Positions 25,157 to 33,916 of a stretch of 64,000 nucleotides of DNA are shown here, piece after piece (the first letter of the stretch is position 1; the number at the start of each line of letters is the position of its first letter). A model generated the notes under the pieces. The model saw nothing but the letters and a program-made list of their open reading frames with translations, made no database searches and was not told where the DNA came from. The DNA lies in contig NZ_BTPM01000002.1 in NCBI RefSeq assembly GCF_036245475.1, forward strand, positions 310,001-374,000. Direction: 5' to 3'. Both the position numbers and the translations under genes were made by a program. The stretch comes from Vibrio sp. 10N. Its GTDB lineage: Bacteria > Pseudomonadota > Gammaproteobacteria > Enterobacterales > Vibrionaceae.

Positions 25157-27556
25157 ATGATCAAAAGCAGTTTGAAACCTCTTGTTCTTGCTACAGCGAC
25201 AGCGATGCTCGCGGCCTGTGGTTCTGACTCTACAGACACTACGACAGATGGTGGTAATCAAGGTGGAGACAATAGCGGTGGTGGCAGTGAAATCACTGTT
25301 TCTGTTACGCCTGATTATCAGATGGACGTGAAATCGCAAGCACCGATAGATTTTGGTAATGCGCTCACAGAAGTTAATGCTATCAACCCAGATCCAACTT
25401 CCATGTACGTCACGGGCTCAGTACTTAAGACGACAAAATTGGCCGGAGCGGAAACGTGGGCAGGAAGCACCATTGCTGATAGCTCGAGTCTTGAGTTAAG
25501 CAGTGAAAGAAGCCTTGTGACTGTTTGGGTTTACTCGCCAGAGGTTGACGTACCGGTGTTGCTCAAAGTTGAAAACTCTAATGATGGCACTCAGTTTGCG
25601 GAAGTCTTAGTCACAACGAGCAAGGCGAATGAATGGGAGCAGCTTACTTTTGACTTTACCGAATTGAATCAAGGCGAGCTAAGTGAAGCCATTACTTACG
25701 ATATGAAGAGTCTGTTTTTTGACTTTGGCAATGTAGGTAGCGATAAAGTCTTTTACTGGGACAATATTCGTCTAGAAGGTGAGGGACTAGAGTCACAACC
25801 TGTACCCGTAAGCTACCCGATTTCCGATACGGGTCAACCACTTTTGGGTAACCCTCAATATCAAGCGATTTCTTATGGTGCATGGCGTAGCGACTCTCGT
25901 GCATCGGGTGAACTCGTTCCTTCAGTGGCGGATCACATTGAAGACATGAAAATTCTCAATGCCATGGGGATTAAGGTCGTTCGTACTTATAACACTCAAG
26001 GATTTATTGGCACTGATGGCAAGAGCAACACAGAAAACTTGCTAGAAGCGATTCGTCAGCTTAAAGATGAAGCGGCCGCGGATAGCAATAGCTTTGAGAT
26101 GTACGTTATGCTTGGCGTTTGGATAGATGCCAACAACGCGTGGACGGGTGAACCTATCGATTCGTCTGTCGACTCACCTAATAATGCGTTGGAACTTGCC
26201 AAAGCAAAAGAGTTAGCACTGGCTTATCCAGATATCGTCAAAGTGATAGCGGTGGGCAATGAAGCTATGGTCGACTGGGCTGCCTCGTATAAGGTTCACC
26301 CTTCAATTATCTTAAACCATGTGAATGACCTACAAAGCTGGAAGTTGGAAAGTACTGATACTGAAGACCTTTGGGTCACCACCTCCGATAACTGGGCAGT
26401 ATGGGCAGGTATTGATGCCAATGGTAACTACGGTGATCAAGCGGATCTTAAAGCATTGATACAGGCAGTGGATTATGTATCGTTGCACACCTACGCTCAT
26501 CACGACACGCATTATCATCCAGAATTTAAGGAAGACTGGAAGGTTGCAGAAGCGGATCAAACACTGACGAAAGAACAACAAATCGCCATTTCAATGCAGA
26601 AAGCGTACAAGCATTCACTTGAGCAGTATGCTGCGGCGCAGCAGTTCGTGAATAGTGTTGATCCAACCAAGCCAATTCATATCGGTGAGACAGGTTGGTC
26701 TACTAACTCAAACGACGGCTACGGCGAGGGTGGCACACAAGCTGCTGATGAGTACAAACAGAAAATGTTCCATGACGATATGCGTGATTTCGCTAATAAC
26801 GAAGGCGTATCGCTGTTCTTCTTCCAAGCGTTTGACGAGCCATGGAAAGGCGGAGATAACCCTGGTCACTCAGAGAAAAACTTCGGCCTTATCGATATCG
26901 ACTGTAATGTTAAGTACGTCGCGTGGGACAAAGTTGAAACTCTCAATGCGCTTGGGCTGACGCGTGACTGTAATGGTTTTACTGCTAGTTACGGTGGGAT
27001 CTATGCGTCACTTCTGGATGATGTTCTACCACCTCCGTTCGCTCCTGTTGAACAGCCTCCAGTAGAAGGTGAATTCAAGGTCCTTGGTGCTGGTCTATTT
27101 AGCGGTGCCGGTGCCTATGCATGGGAAGATACGGCTTGGGCAGGTGTTGATGAAGAGGGCGTGTTAACGGTGGCCACTTCACCAAACACTGCGAAAGATT
27201 GGGGTTGGGGCGCACACATTGGTGACGACAGCCGCCGTGATTTTACCGCGGTTAAGACACTGAAATTTGAAATCCGTGGCTCTATTGAAGGCGGTAAGGC
27301 ACTCGCCGAGTTTGGCTTTGGCGTTGGTTTCCAATCGGATAAGGGCGAGCAATGGTCAACCAATCATACGATTCGCTTTAACGAAGGTGAGCGTCAGCTC
27401 ACGACTGAGTGGCAATCGTTTGAAGTTGATATCAGCGAGTTCTCAAGTGATCCAAACTTAAATCAAGTCACTCAGCCGTTTATTGTGCACGGTACCACCA
27501 AAGTAGGTCTTACTGATGCAGATATTCAGGTTCGCAATATCTCTTGGTTCGAGTAG
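25157..27556 (+). CDS. GH17 beta-1,3-glucanase lipoprotein with flanking binding-type domains
   Basis: The 799-residue protein has a lipoprotein signal (AMLAACGSD, cysteine near residue 21) and a Gly/Asp/Ser-rich linker. An N-terminal beta-sandwich domain lies at about 50-215, ending YWDNIRLEG. The GH17 TIM barrel spans about 230-610; its acid Glu369 is in VGNEAM and its nucleophile Glu511 in IGETGW, both typical of GH17. A C-terminal beta-sandwich (about 640-799) may bind glucan. GH17 enzymes act on linear beta-1,3-glucan as endo-glucanases or transglycosylases. With the neighbouring GH16 enzymes this makes laminarin the likely target. Two operators precede the gene. Confidence 0.88.
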   Translation: MIKSSLKPLVLATATAMLAACGSDSTDTTTDGGNQGGDNSGGGSEITVSVTPDYQMDVKSQAPIDFGNALTEVNAINPDPTSMYVTGSVLKTTKLAGAETWAGSTIADSSSLELSSERSLVTVWVYSPEVDVPVLLKVENSNDGTQFAEVLVTTSKANEWEQLTFDFTELNQGELSEAITYDMKSLFFDFGNVGSDKVFYWDNIRLEGEGLESQPVPVSYPISDTGQPLLGNPQYQAISYGAWRSDSRASGELVPSVADHIEDMKILNAMGIKVVRTYNTQGFIGTDGKSNTENLLEAIRQLKDEAAADSNSFEMYVMLGVWIDANNAWTGEPIDSSVDSPNNALELAKAKELALAYPDIVKVIAVGNEAMVDWAASYKVHPSIILNHVNDLQSWKLESTDTEDLWVTTSDNWAVWAGIDANGNYGDQADLKALIQAVDYVSLHTYAHHDTHYHPEFKEDWKVAEADQTLTKEQQIAISMQKAYKHSLEQYAAAQQFVNSVDPTKPIHIGETGWSTNSNDGYGEGGTQAADEYKQKMFHDDMRDFANNEGVSLFFFQAFDEPWKGGDNPGHSEKNFGLIDIDCNVKYVAWDKVETLNALGLTRDCNGFTASYGGIYASLLDDVLPPPFAPVEQPPVEGEFKVLGAGLFSGAGAYAWEDTAWAGVDEEGVLTVATSPNTAKDWGWGAHIGDDSRRDFTAVKTLKFEIRGSIEGGKALAEFGFGVGFQSDKGEQWSTNHTIRFNEGERQLTTEWQSFEVDISEFSSDPNLNQVTQPFIVHGTTKVGLTDADIQVRNISWFE

Positions 27557-27633
27557 TGCTCGAGTGAGTCTGCACTCTCAGAAGCAAGAACGTAAGCCTT
27601 ACCTTCATTATCGATAGAAGGTAAATATCAATA

Positions 27634-27665
27634 GGCGGTGGCAGTGATGCCATCGCCAATTTTTT
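27634..27665 (+). terminator. terminator after GH17 gene
   Basis: GGCGGTGGC and GCCATCGCC pair with one G-U, loop AGTGAT, followed by a T-run. It ends before the GH16 start at 27746, which shows that an apparent upstream in-frame start at 27638 is false. Confidence 0.85.
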
Positions 27666-27745
27666 CACCAATGACACAGCTCAACTCTACTTCGGCCACC
27701 GTGCCGCAAGTGGCTTTTGTGCTGTCTGTAGTACAGGAGTTAAAA

Positions 27746-28765
27746 ATGGTTAGAAAAAGGTATAGCAGCCTAGGCCTCTGGTTTGGTTTGCTAACAGCCA
27801 GCATCGCAGCGCCACAAGCGATTGCTGGATGGGAGGTTCACTGGATTGACACCTTTGAAGGCGAAGCGGTCAATTGGGATAACTGGACAGCGCAAACACA
27901 AGCAAACTACAACAACGAAGTTCAGTGTTATACCGATGATGACTCTTCTGAGATGCGTAACTACGATGTCTCCGATGGCACGCTCAAGATTATCGCTAGA
28001 AAGCACACCAACCAATGTGTGACGCTAGGAGGGCAAACCAAAACTTGGACCTCAGGGCGACTTAATAGCAAAGACAAACGAGAGTTTTTGTATGGGCGCA
28101 TAGAAGCACGTATTCGCTTCCATGATTTAGAAGCGGGTACTTGGCCAGCATTTTGGATGCTGGAAAACAGAATCGCTGAGCAACCAATTAAAGGTGACAA
28201 CGATAGCGTCGGTTGGCCGAATGCAGGGGCGAGTGAAATTGATGTTTGGGAGTGGTTCTCTAATCAGCCCCAAAGCTACATTACCAACTTCTTTAATACT
28301 GCGGGTTGCGGTGCTGAATATCGTTACCCATACCCCAATGGTGCCCAAGATGTTTTAGATTGGCATCGTTATGCCATCGAATGGGATCAGGACTCGATTA
28401 CGTTTTTCGTTGATGAGCAGGAAGTCATTCGCCATGATGTGAGCCAGTGTCCACGCTATAAAGAGCCGATGTTTGTGCTGCTCAATGTTGCCATGGGAGG
28501 CATGTTAGGAGGACAAATAGATCCTGATTTGCAACGTGCAACGATGGAGGTCGATTATATCGCTCATTGTCAGCCGGCGCAGTCTAACAGTATCGATCGC
28601 TGTGATGAAAACACCCCACGCCTCGACCCTAATACTGACGTTCCTGAATTACCTACGGCACCATCCGCTACTACAAGTAATGGCGGGTCAGCGTCAATAT
28701 TGTCGTTTCTTGCTTTGTTAACGCTTGCGTCACTTAAACAACATCGAGCTAGGAAGCGGAAGTAG
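27746..28765 (+). CDS. GH16 beta-glucanase with GlyGly-CTERM sorting tail
   Basis: The 339-residue protein has a signal peptide (residues 1-27, ending QAIAG) and one GH16 domain (about 28-285) with EIDVWE, giving catalytic Glu164, Asp166 and Glu169. The C-terminus is a GlyGly-CTERM type sorting signal: a low-complexity Pro/Ser/Thr stretch, Gly-Gly at 313-314, a hydrophobic segment (ILSFLALLTLASL) and a basic end (RARKRK). In Vibrio and Shewanella such tails are processed by rhombosortase on type II secreted proteins, so this enzyme is probably exported to the surface or medium. AGGAG at 27735-27739 fixes the start. Unlike the two preceding glucanases it has no own operator nearby. Confidence 0.86.
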   Translation: MVRKRYSSLGLWFGLLTASIAAPQAIAGWEVHWIDTFEGEAVNWDNWTAQTQANYNNEVQCYTDDDSSEMRNYDVSDGTLKIIARKHTNQCVTLGGQTKTWTSGRLNSKDKREFLYGRIEARIRFHDLEAGTWPAFWMLENRIAEQPIKGDNDSVGWPNAGASEIDVWEWFSNQPQSYITNFFNTAGCGAEYRYPYPNGAQDVLDWHRYAIEWDQDSITFFVDEQEVIRHDVSQCPRYKEPMFVLLNVAMGGMLGGQIDPDLQRATMEVDYIAHCQPAQSNSIDRCDENTPRLDPNTDVPELPTAPSATTSNGGSASILSFLALLTLASLKQHRARKRK

Positions 28766-28808
28766 TCTTATAGTTTGCAGAAGCGCCAAGTTCCGTCCAC
28801 CTGCCTGA

Positions 28809-28843
28809 GGCCAAATGCGAGCTGCATTTGGTCTTATCTGATT
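28809..28843. terminator. hairpin between convergent GH16 and outer-membrane protein genes
   Basis: GGCCAAATGC and GCATTTGGTC pair with one G-U around a GAGCT loop; the following TTATCTGATTTT is a weak T-run. Lies between convergent genes. Confidence 0.6.
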
Positions 28844-28849
28844 TTAGGA

Positions 28850-29533
28850 CTAACGAAAGTTTAGGTTAAACCCAAACTCAAAAGTCCCTTCGGTCGTTCT
28901 TGGCTCTCCCGGGCGCACACGGTGTTGGCCGTATCGGTATTTTACATATGGCTCGACGTACTTTGGCTTGAAGGTTAGGGTAAAGTCGGCGTGGAAAATA
29001 CTCGGTTCCAAATGGGTGTCGGACATAATTCGGTCGTGGTTAAGTGCGTAGCTATAGGTTAGCCAAGTTACTGGGGTGTAGCTTGCGCCTAAGCTGGCTT
29101 TCCATTCTCTGTGAGTGCTGAAATTGGGACTTAGAATAGGGAAGTCATCACTCTGAAAGACATTTTTTCGCCACTCATAGGATGTTGAAGCGAAGACTAA
29201 AACATTGTGACTAAGCATTCGACCTGCAAACGCACCAAGATTATAAATGTCGACTAGGTCTGCTCTGCCGTAGGTTGCAAATGCTTCGGTATAGGTTTCA
29301 CCAAGTAACATCCCATACCCGGCACCTAGCTCTAGATAACCTGTCGAGTCAATCTCAAAGCCAAGGTTGATTTCTTCCGTCGCTTGAACCGTACCCGACA
29401 ATGTCCCGATCCAAGAGTCTGCCACTTTCGAAGTTTGAAAGCTCATGGTTGGTTCGTAGTAGGACAGCTCATGGTGACCGGCCAACGTAGAAAAAGGCAA
29501 TAACGCCATCGCGGTAGCAATGTATCTCTTCAT
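28850..29533 (-). CDS. putative outer-membrane beta-barrel protein
   Basis: A 227-residue protein with a signal peptide (MKRYIATAMALLPFSTLAG) and a chain of alternating polar/apolar strands with many Tyr and Trp residues (GYLELGAGYGMLLGETYTEAFA; LTYSYALNHDRI), ending in FEFGFNLNFR, a C-terminal Phe-x-Arg end near an outer-membrane insertion signal. It is probably a small beta-barrel of 8-10 strands. No family is recognised. The ATG at 29533 is preferred over a TTG five codons upstream because it begins the signal peptide. It lies downstream of a lipoprotein gene but a terminator separates the two. Confidence 0.65.
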   Translation of the reverse strand: MKRYIATAMALLPFSTLAGHHELSYYEPTMSFQTSKVADSWIGTLSGTVQATEEINLGFEIDSTGYLELGAGYGMLLGETYTEAFATYGRADLVDIYNLGAFAGRMLSHNVLVFASTSYEWRKNVFQSDDFPILSPNFSTHREWKASLGASYTPVTWLTYSYALNHDRIMSDTHLEPSIFHADFTLTFKPKYVEPYVKYRYGQHRVRPGEPRTTEGTFEFGFNLNFR

Positions 29534-29546
29534 ATTTGTTTCGCTC

Positions 29547-29580
29547 AAAATAAAAGGAGCCGAATAAATCCGGCTCCTTT
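29547..29580 (-). terminator. terminator after the lipoprotein gene (minus strand)
   Basis: AAAGGAGCCG and CGGCTCCTTT form a 10-bp stem; on the minus strand it is followed by TTTTATTTT. It ends the transcript of the 29605-30624 gene. Confidence 0.88.
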
Positions 29581-29604
29581 GGTTTTATCTAATGATGTTG
29601 TCTG

Positions 29605-30624
29605 TTAAGAGCGACCAACGCGGTCTTTTACTGCTTGCTTGATTTGTTGGCGTTGTTCTTGAGATAGTGATTGCAGTTTCTGTCTAACTTCATCGCGGTT
29701 TATCTCTGTTTTAGGTAAGTGAGCTTTAATGAACGCGCTCGCTTCTGAGTTCATTTTTACATCTTCTACTTTGCCATTTCGGTCAGTGTATACATAAACT
29801 TCACCGCCGTTAAAACCAACGAGTTTGATTTCAACACCTGTTGCTGTTTCTTGGCGCTCGATGTCTTTAATTACTCGATCATTGTCAAAGCCTGGGTCAA
29901 TCTCGATAGGTTGATCCATTTCTGGAGCATCCCACCCAATGCGACTGATCACGCCGTTATCGATAGTGATAGCAAGGCGACCTTTACCTGGTACTTTTAC
30001 CTCTACATAACCACCGTAGTTGATGACTTGTACCAGCTTCGCTTCATTGGAATCACCGATAACAATTTCGTAAGTGCCGGTCCCATCAATGACGTCATCC
30101 GTCGGAGTGATGGTTCCCACAGTCTCACCGTTAAACTTGAGCTCGCCAGTTTCGCTGTCGATAAACCAAACATCACTTGGCGTGACTCCGAAATCTGGAT
30201 CGGTAATTGGCAAATCGTTATCAGGGCGAGGTGGCTGGTAATCAGAAACGATGAGTCGACCATCAACATTAGTCAGCTTAACTTCACCGCCATTAACCCC
30301 GTGGAAAATGAAGCCGCCGTCTTGAGCTTGAATGCTACCTACTTCTTGGCCGTCAACGGTAGTGACATCACCCGCCTCGACGAGATATGTTGTGCCATTG
30401 TGAATGATGTAGCCATTGCCTTCGTCGCCCGCTATAGCAAGTACGTTGTGGTTACCTTCGTCGCCTTCAACCAGCGCAGCGTTGAACACATCACCTTCAT
30501 GAACGGTTACGTTGGCGATTCCATCTTGCGGAGCTTGCTCACCACCGTCGTTGCTAGAACCATTAGATGAACAACCTGCTAGGAAAGAAGCGGCGATGAC
30601 TGCACTGATTAATTTAAGTTTCAT
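29605..30624 (-). CDS. lipoprotein of unknown function with repeated Gly-Gly beta motifs
   Basis: A 339-residue protein with a clear lipobox (FLAGC, cysteine at residue 18) and a Ser/Asn/Gly-rich linker. The body shows several similar units of the form NGGEV-beta-(D/N)GR (HGVNGGEVKLTNVDGRL near 110, NYGGYVEVKVPGKGRL near 200, GFNGGEVYVYTDRNGKV near 275), which suggests an internally repeated beta fold. The last 35 residues are a charged helix (QKLQSLSQEQRQQIKQAV). No family is recognised. The strong leader, ribosome site and own terminator show a real gene. Confidence 0.7.
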   Translation of the reverse strand: MKLKLISAVIAASFLAGCSSNGSSNDGGEQAPQDGIANVTVHEGDVFNAALVEGDEGNHNVLAIAGDEGNGYIIHNGTTYLVEAGDVTTVDGQEVGSIQAQDGGFIFHGVNGGEVKLTNVDGRLIVSDYQPPRPDNDLPITDPDFGVTPSDVWFIDSETGELKFNGETVGTITPTDDVIDGTGTYEIVIGDSNEAKLVQVINYGGYVEVKVPGKGRLAITIDNGVISRIGWDAPEMDQPIEIDPGFDNDRVIKDIERQETATGVEIKLVGFNGGEVYVYTDRNGKVEDVKMNSEASAFIKAHLPKTEINRDEVRQKLQSLSQEQRQQIKQAVKDRVGRS

Positions 30625-30778
30625 GGGTATCTCTCAAAATTGTATTGGAACTAAAGGGGGCATCTTGCTTTTTAAGTGGCGTTCCGAGCCGATGAGAGAA
30701 CTATAAACAGTTTGATGAGGCTGAACTAATGAACAGCCTTTATCATGGAAATGAACTTAAGTTATTAATAAATTGTAA

Positions 30779-31720
30779 TTATTGGCCTGATAACTTAGGG
30801 TTATCAGCAGTTAAAATCTTCTTAATAAGCTTACTTAGCCACAAAGTGGTCGCGCTGTTTCGGTTTTTATAGTGGTAGAAGGTATTGATGTCTGTATCTA
30901 CGGTGGCGTTACCGAAGTAGATATCGAGTGAGCGTAATCCTGGATGTGTATCTAGGTTTAAATAGCTAGAGCCTGGGAACATCATATCGGAGTTCTTCAC
31001 CACATCGACTAAAGCAGAAGGGATCTCGGAGCGAAATACGATTTTAGGTTCGTGGCCGCGCATACGGATCATTTTTTCGGTGATGGACTGATTTGAATTC
31101 ACATCAGCTGCAATAAGGGTAGCAATTTCAAACTCAACACCATCATCAATCTCTAGATAGTCTTTTTCGTGAGGGTGTCCGGCTCGCACGTAACCTTTAA
31201 ATTGCTCTTCGGCAATGCGTTTTTGAATGATCTCCTTAGGCGCGTGATTGATAGTGTAGTTTAGGCCTAAATGAATATCGTCATTGACAATGTCTTGAAT
31301 CGTCGACTTACTCCAGTTGAGCAACTGAACCTGCACATTAGGCGCTTCGGCTCTGATGGCATTGAACAGTTGGTTGGCAATCCCTGCGAGGAAAAAAGGA
31401 GAGACAGCAATCTTTAAGGTGACATCAAGTTCCGCTGGGTCAAATTCCGCAGAGTGATTGACTGCGCTGGCTAAGTCATCCATAACAGGGCTCAAAGTAT
31501 CTGCAAGTTGGTGTGCTTTTTCGGTGGCGCGCAGTCCATGGTGTGTTTTGACAAACAGCTCATCATCAAAGTGATCTCGTAGACGTTGCAGAGCTTTACT
31601 CACCGCTGGCTGTGAGACAAATAGGCGCTCTGCGGCTTTTCGCATATTGCGCTCTTGGTTCAAGATGATAAAGGTTCGCAATAAGTTTAAATCAAGATTG
31701 GCGAATAAATCTTTAGCCAT
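30779..31720 (-). CDS. LysR-family transcriptional regulator
   Basis: The 313-residue protein has the LysR helix-turn-helix at about residues 8-66 (LDLNLLRTFIILNQERNMRK then AAERLFVSQPAVSKALQRLR) and the LysR substrate-binding domain beyond residue 95. AAGGTG stands before the ATG at 31720; an ATG at 31753 would add 11 residues unlike the family start. It is divergent from the chemoreceptor gene with only about 150 nt between starts, but LysR proteins often act on divergent neighbours, so it may control that gene or the lipoprotein gene downstream. Ligand unknown. Confidence 0.85.
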   Translation of the reverse strand: MAKDLFANLDLNLLRTFIILNQERNMRKAAERLFVSQPAVSKALQRLRDHFDDELFVKTHHGLRATEKAHQLADTLSPVMDDLASAVNHSAEFDPAELDVTLKIAVSPFFLAGIANQLFNAIRAEAPNVQVQLLNWSKSTIQDIVNDDIHLGLNYTINHAPKEIIQKRIAEEQFKGYVRAGHPHEKDYLEIDDGVEFEIATLIAADVNSNQSITEKMIRMRGHEPKIVFRSEIPSALVDVVKNSDMMFPGSSYLNLDTHPGLRSLDIYFGNATVDTDINTFYHYKNRNSATTLWLSKLIKKILTADNPKLSGQ

Positions 31721-31874
31721 AACTGCACCTTGTGATGTCGACTTTGATCTCAATCTTAAAGTCTAAACCATGGCATCGCAAAAAACTGCTAATAAAAACA
31801 TCAACAAAATGTTTAGAATTCTTCCATTTTACCGATATAGTGATTATTCGGTTGTATTTTATAGAGGTTTAAGG

Positions 31875-33872
31875 ATGAAACTCTCGATATCGAGTAAGCT
31901 TCGGATGAGTTATCTGGCGCTTGCGGTACTTTTTATCGTCTCATCTCTGTTTGTGTATCGAAGCGTCGATGGACTGCAAACACAAACACATTCATTATTG
32001 CGTTTTGACCTACCAACGGTTGATGCCAGTCGCCAACTTGGCCAGTCATTGCAAACAACGGTTTCTGAGTTAAGAGGCCATATGTTGCTGGTGGGCTCGG
32101 AAGAGCAAGTCGAAGCCTCAAAAGCCAAAGTGCTGCAACATATTGATCACGTCGATATTCAACTTATTAGCTTAGAAGGATTGTTGCCAGAACAAACCTA
32201 TTTGGCAGTCAGTGAGCGCTGGGCATCAATTAAAGAGACTGCGAATAAAATCTTAGAGATTGCGCAAACCCATGACAACCTTCCAGCTCATGCGCTATTT
32301 ATCAATGAAGCAGCGCCAATAGCAGAAGTCGCTCTTGATCAAATTCAGGGGCTTATCAACGACGAAGCAGGTCGTGCGGCGGGTGGTGAGCGCAAACACT
32401 TATTCAAACTCTATGCCGATGCCTACAACTCTCTTGCCAATGCACTTTCTGCTCAGCGAGATTATCTTCAGTACGGTAACCAAGATTACCTCGATAAGTA
32501 CAATGACTTTTTGAAGTCGCACACTAAAGTTGTCGAACAAATCGGCTACAAAACACAGTTACTCAGTAGTAGTGATGAAAGCCTATGGTCTCTTTTCAAT
32601 GAGATGAAGGGGCTGTATCTACCGTTAGCAAAACAAGTGATTGAACTGCGCCAGTCTCCGAGCTGGAACCAGTCTAATTTCTTGATGGAATCTGAATTAC
32701 TACCCGCAATTCAGAACGTTCAAAGTGAGTTAGATAATGTGGTTCTTCTTGCTCAGCAAAAAGCAGGCGAGACAGAAAATCGAATCGGCTCTAGCGTGAA
32801 TTCATTGCTGGCAATATTAGCGTTAAGCTGCGTTGTTGTTCTTGGTGTTGCTTTTGTCGTTTCCCATTTCTTGGGGCGCCAAATTGGTGGCCGCGTGTCG
32901 CTTATCGCTAAGCGTGCGCAATTGATCGCAGCAGGTGATGTGTCGAGTGCGCCACTGACGGTCACTGGCCGCGATGAATTGGCGGATCTTATGACCTCGA
33001 TTAACAGCATGAATCAATCACTGTCTAAGTTAGTGGGGCAAGTGTCGCAGAGTGTGGGCGCTGTTGAGGATAAAATGGATGACCTTACCAAACATAGTCG
33101 CCAAAGCTTGCAGCAAGTTGAGTTGCAGTCTTCAAACCTAGATAACATCGGTCATTCGTTGTCTGAAGTGGCGGTGGGCTCTGAGCAAACCGCAAGCCAG
33201 GTTCAGATTTCTTCTTCTGCGCTGGTGGATGCTAAGCAAGAGTTGGCCTCAGGCGAAACCATGCTGACCGAAAACCACGGCAATATGACGGATTTGGTGA
33301 GTGCGATTCAAACGGCGCAGCAGCTCGTCGCGAAGCTTAGCAATGAGAGTCAAGCCATTGGTAAAGTGACTGAAGTAATCGAAGGCTTGGCTGAGCAAAC
33401 CAATTTATTAGCGCTTAACGCAGCGATAGAAGCGGCGCGAGCGGGAGAGCAAGGTCGAGGTTTTGCCGTGGTTGCCGATGAGGTGAGAATGCTTGCTAGC
33501 CGAACAACGGAATCCACCACAGAGATCAACGCCATTGTGCACGCTATCCGTAGTTCAACCCAAAAAGTGGAAGAGCAGATCAATGAGGGGACCTCAATCG
33601 CTTCTGATGCGATGGAGCGAACAGACGCAGCACTGGGCCGAATCCAATTATCAGCAGAGCAGGTAGAGCTTGTGAATGCGCAAATGGCGAGCTTGGCTGC
33701 GACTGCGGAGCAGCAGGCGAATGCGACACAAACTATCTCAGGGCTAGTCAATGATATCAATGACTCTCTTACTGCGGTCGCAGGGCAAACACGTTCAGCG
33801 AACGAGGTGACTGAGCAGGTCACAGCGAACGTGGGCGAGCTTCATCAGCAAGTCGCTAATTTTAAGGTGTAA
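31875..33872 (+). CDS. methyl-accepting chemotaxis protein
   Basis: The 665-residue chemoreceptor has an N-terminal membrane segment (about 12-30, LALAVLFIVSSLFVYRS), a periplasmic helical sensor region of about 280 residues, a second membrane segment (about 313-335, SLLAILALSCVVVLGVAFVV), a HAMP domain and a cytoplasmic signalling coil. The hairpin tip is the conserved EGLAEQTNLLALNAAIEAAR region, with RGFAVVADEVR after it. It should couple an extracellular signal to CheA/CheW. AGAGG at 31863 favours the ATG at 31875. The 3' terminator carries an IS insertion in its T-tract. Ligand unknown. Confidence 0.93.
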   Translation: MKLSISSKLRMSYLALAVLFIVSSLFVYRSVDGLQTQTHSLLRFDLPTVDASRQLGQSLQTTVSELRGHMLLVGSEEQVEASKAKVLQHIDHVDIQLISLEGLLPEQTYLAVSERWASIKETANKILEIAQTHDNLPAHALFINEAAPIAEVALDQIQGLINDEAGRAAGGERKHLFKLYADAYNSLANALSAQRDYLQYGNQDYLDKYNDFLKSHTKVVEQIGYKTQLLSSSDESLWSLFNEMKGLYLPLAKQVIELRQSPSWNQSNFLMESELLPAIQNVQSELDNVVLLAQQKAGETENRIGSSVNSLLAILALSCVVVLGVAFVVSHFLGRQIGGRVSLIAKRAQLIAAGDVSSAPLTVTGRDELADLMTSINSMNQSLSKLVGQVSQSVGAVEDKMDDLTKHSRQSLQQVELQSSNLDNIGHSLSEVAVGSEQTASQVQISSSALVDAKQELASGETMLTENHGNMTDLVSAIQTAQQLVAKLSNESQAIGKVTEVIEGLAEQTNLLALNAAIEAARAGEQGRGFAVVADEVRMLASRTTESTTEINAIVHAIRSSTQKVEEQINEGTSIASDAMERTDAALGRIQLSAEQVELVNAQMASLAATAEQQANATQTISGLVNDINDSLTAVAGQTRSANEVTEQVTANVGELHQQVANFKV

Positions 33873-33884
33873 CGTTTATCCATT

Positions 33885-33916
33885 AAAAATGCCCATCAAT
33901 TGATGGGCATTTTTTT
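33885..33916 (+). terminator. chemoreceptor terminator, T-tract hit by IS insertion
   Basis: AATGCCCATCA and TGATGGGCATT form the stem, followed by seven T. The IS begins right after the T-run and the last eight bases (ATTTTTTT) are the target duplication, so the insertion left the terminator intact on this side. Confidence 0.92.
33909..33916. repeat. left target-site duplication of the ISL3-family element
   Basis: ATTTTTTT, identical to 35208-35215 on the other side of the element. Eight bases is the usual duplication length of ISL3-family elements. Confidence 0.85.

Noticed and set aside
27638..27745. Upstream extension of the GlyGly-CTERM GH16 gene by 36 codons.
   Set aside because: It would begin inside the GH17 terminator hairpin and hide the signal peptide; the ATG at 27746 has a good ribosome site.
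29851..30570. A 239-codon plus-strand open frame opposite the repeated-beta lipoprotein gene.
   Set aside because: It is fully antisense to a gene with a clear lipobox, ribosome site and terminator, has no leader or family signature, and its amino-acid make-up is what the reverse strand of a Gly/Asp-rich gene gives.
33350..33823. A 157-codon minus-strand open frame inside the chemoreceptor gene.
   Set aside because: It is antisense to the highly conserved signalling coil; no domain or start site supports it.
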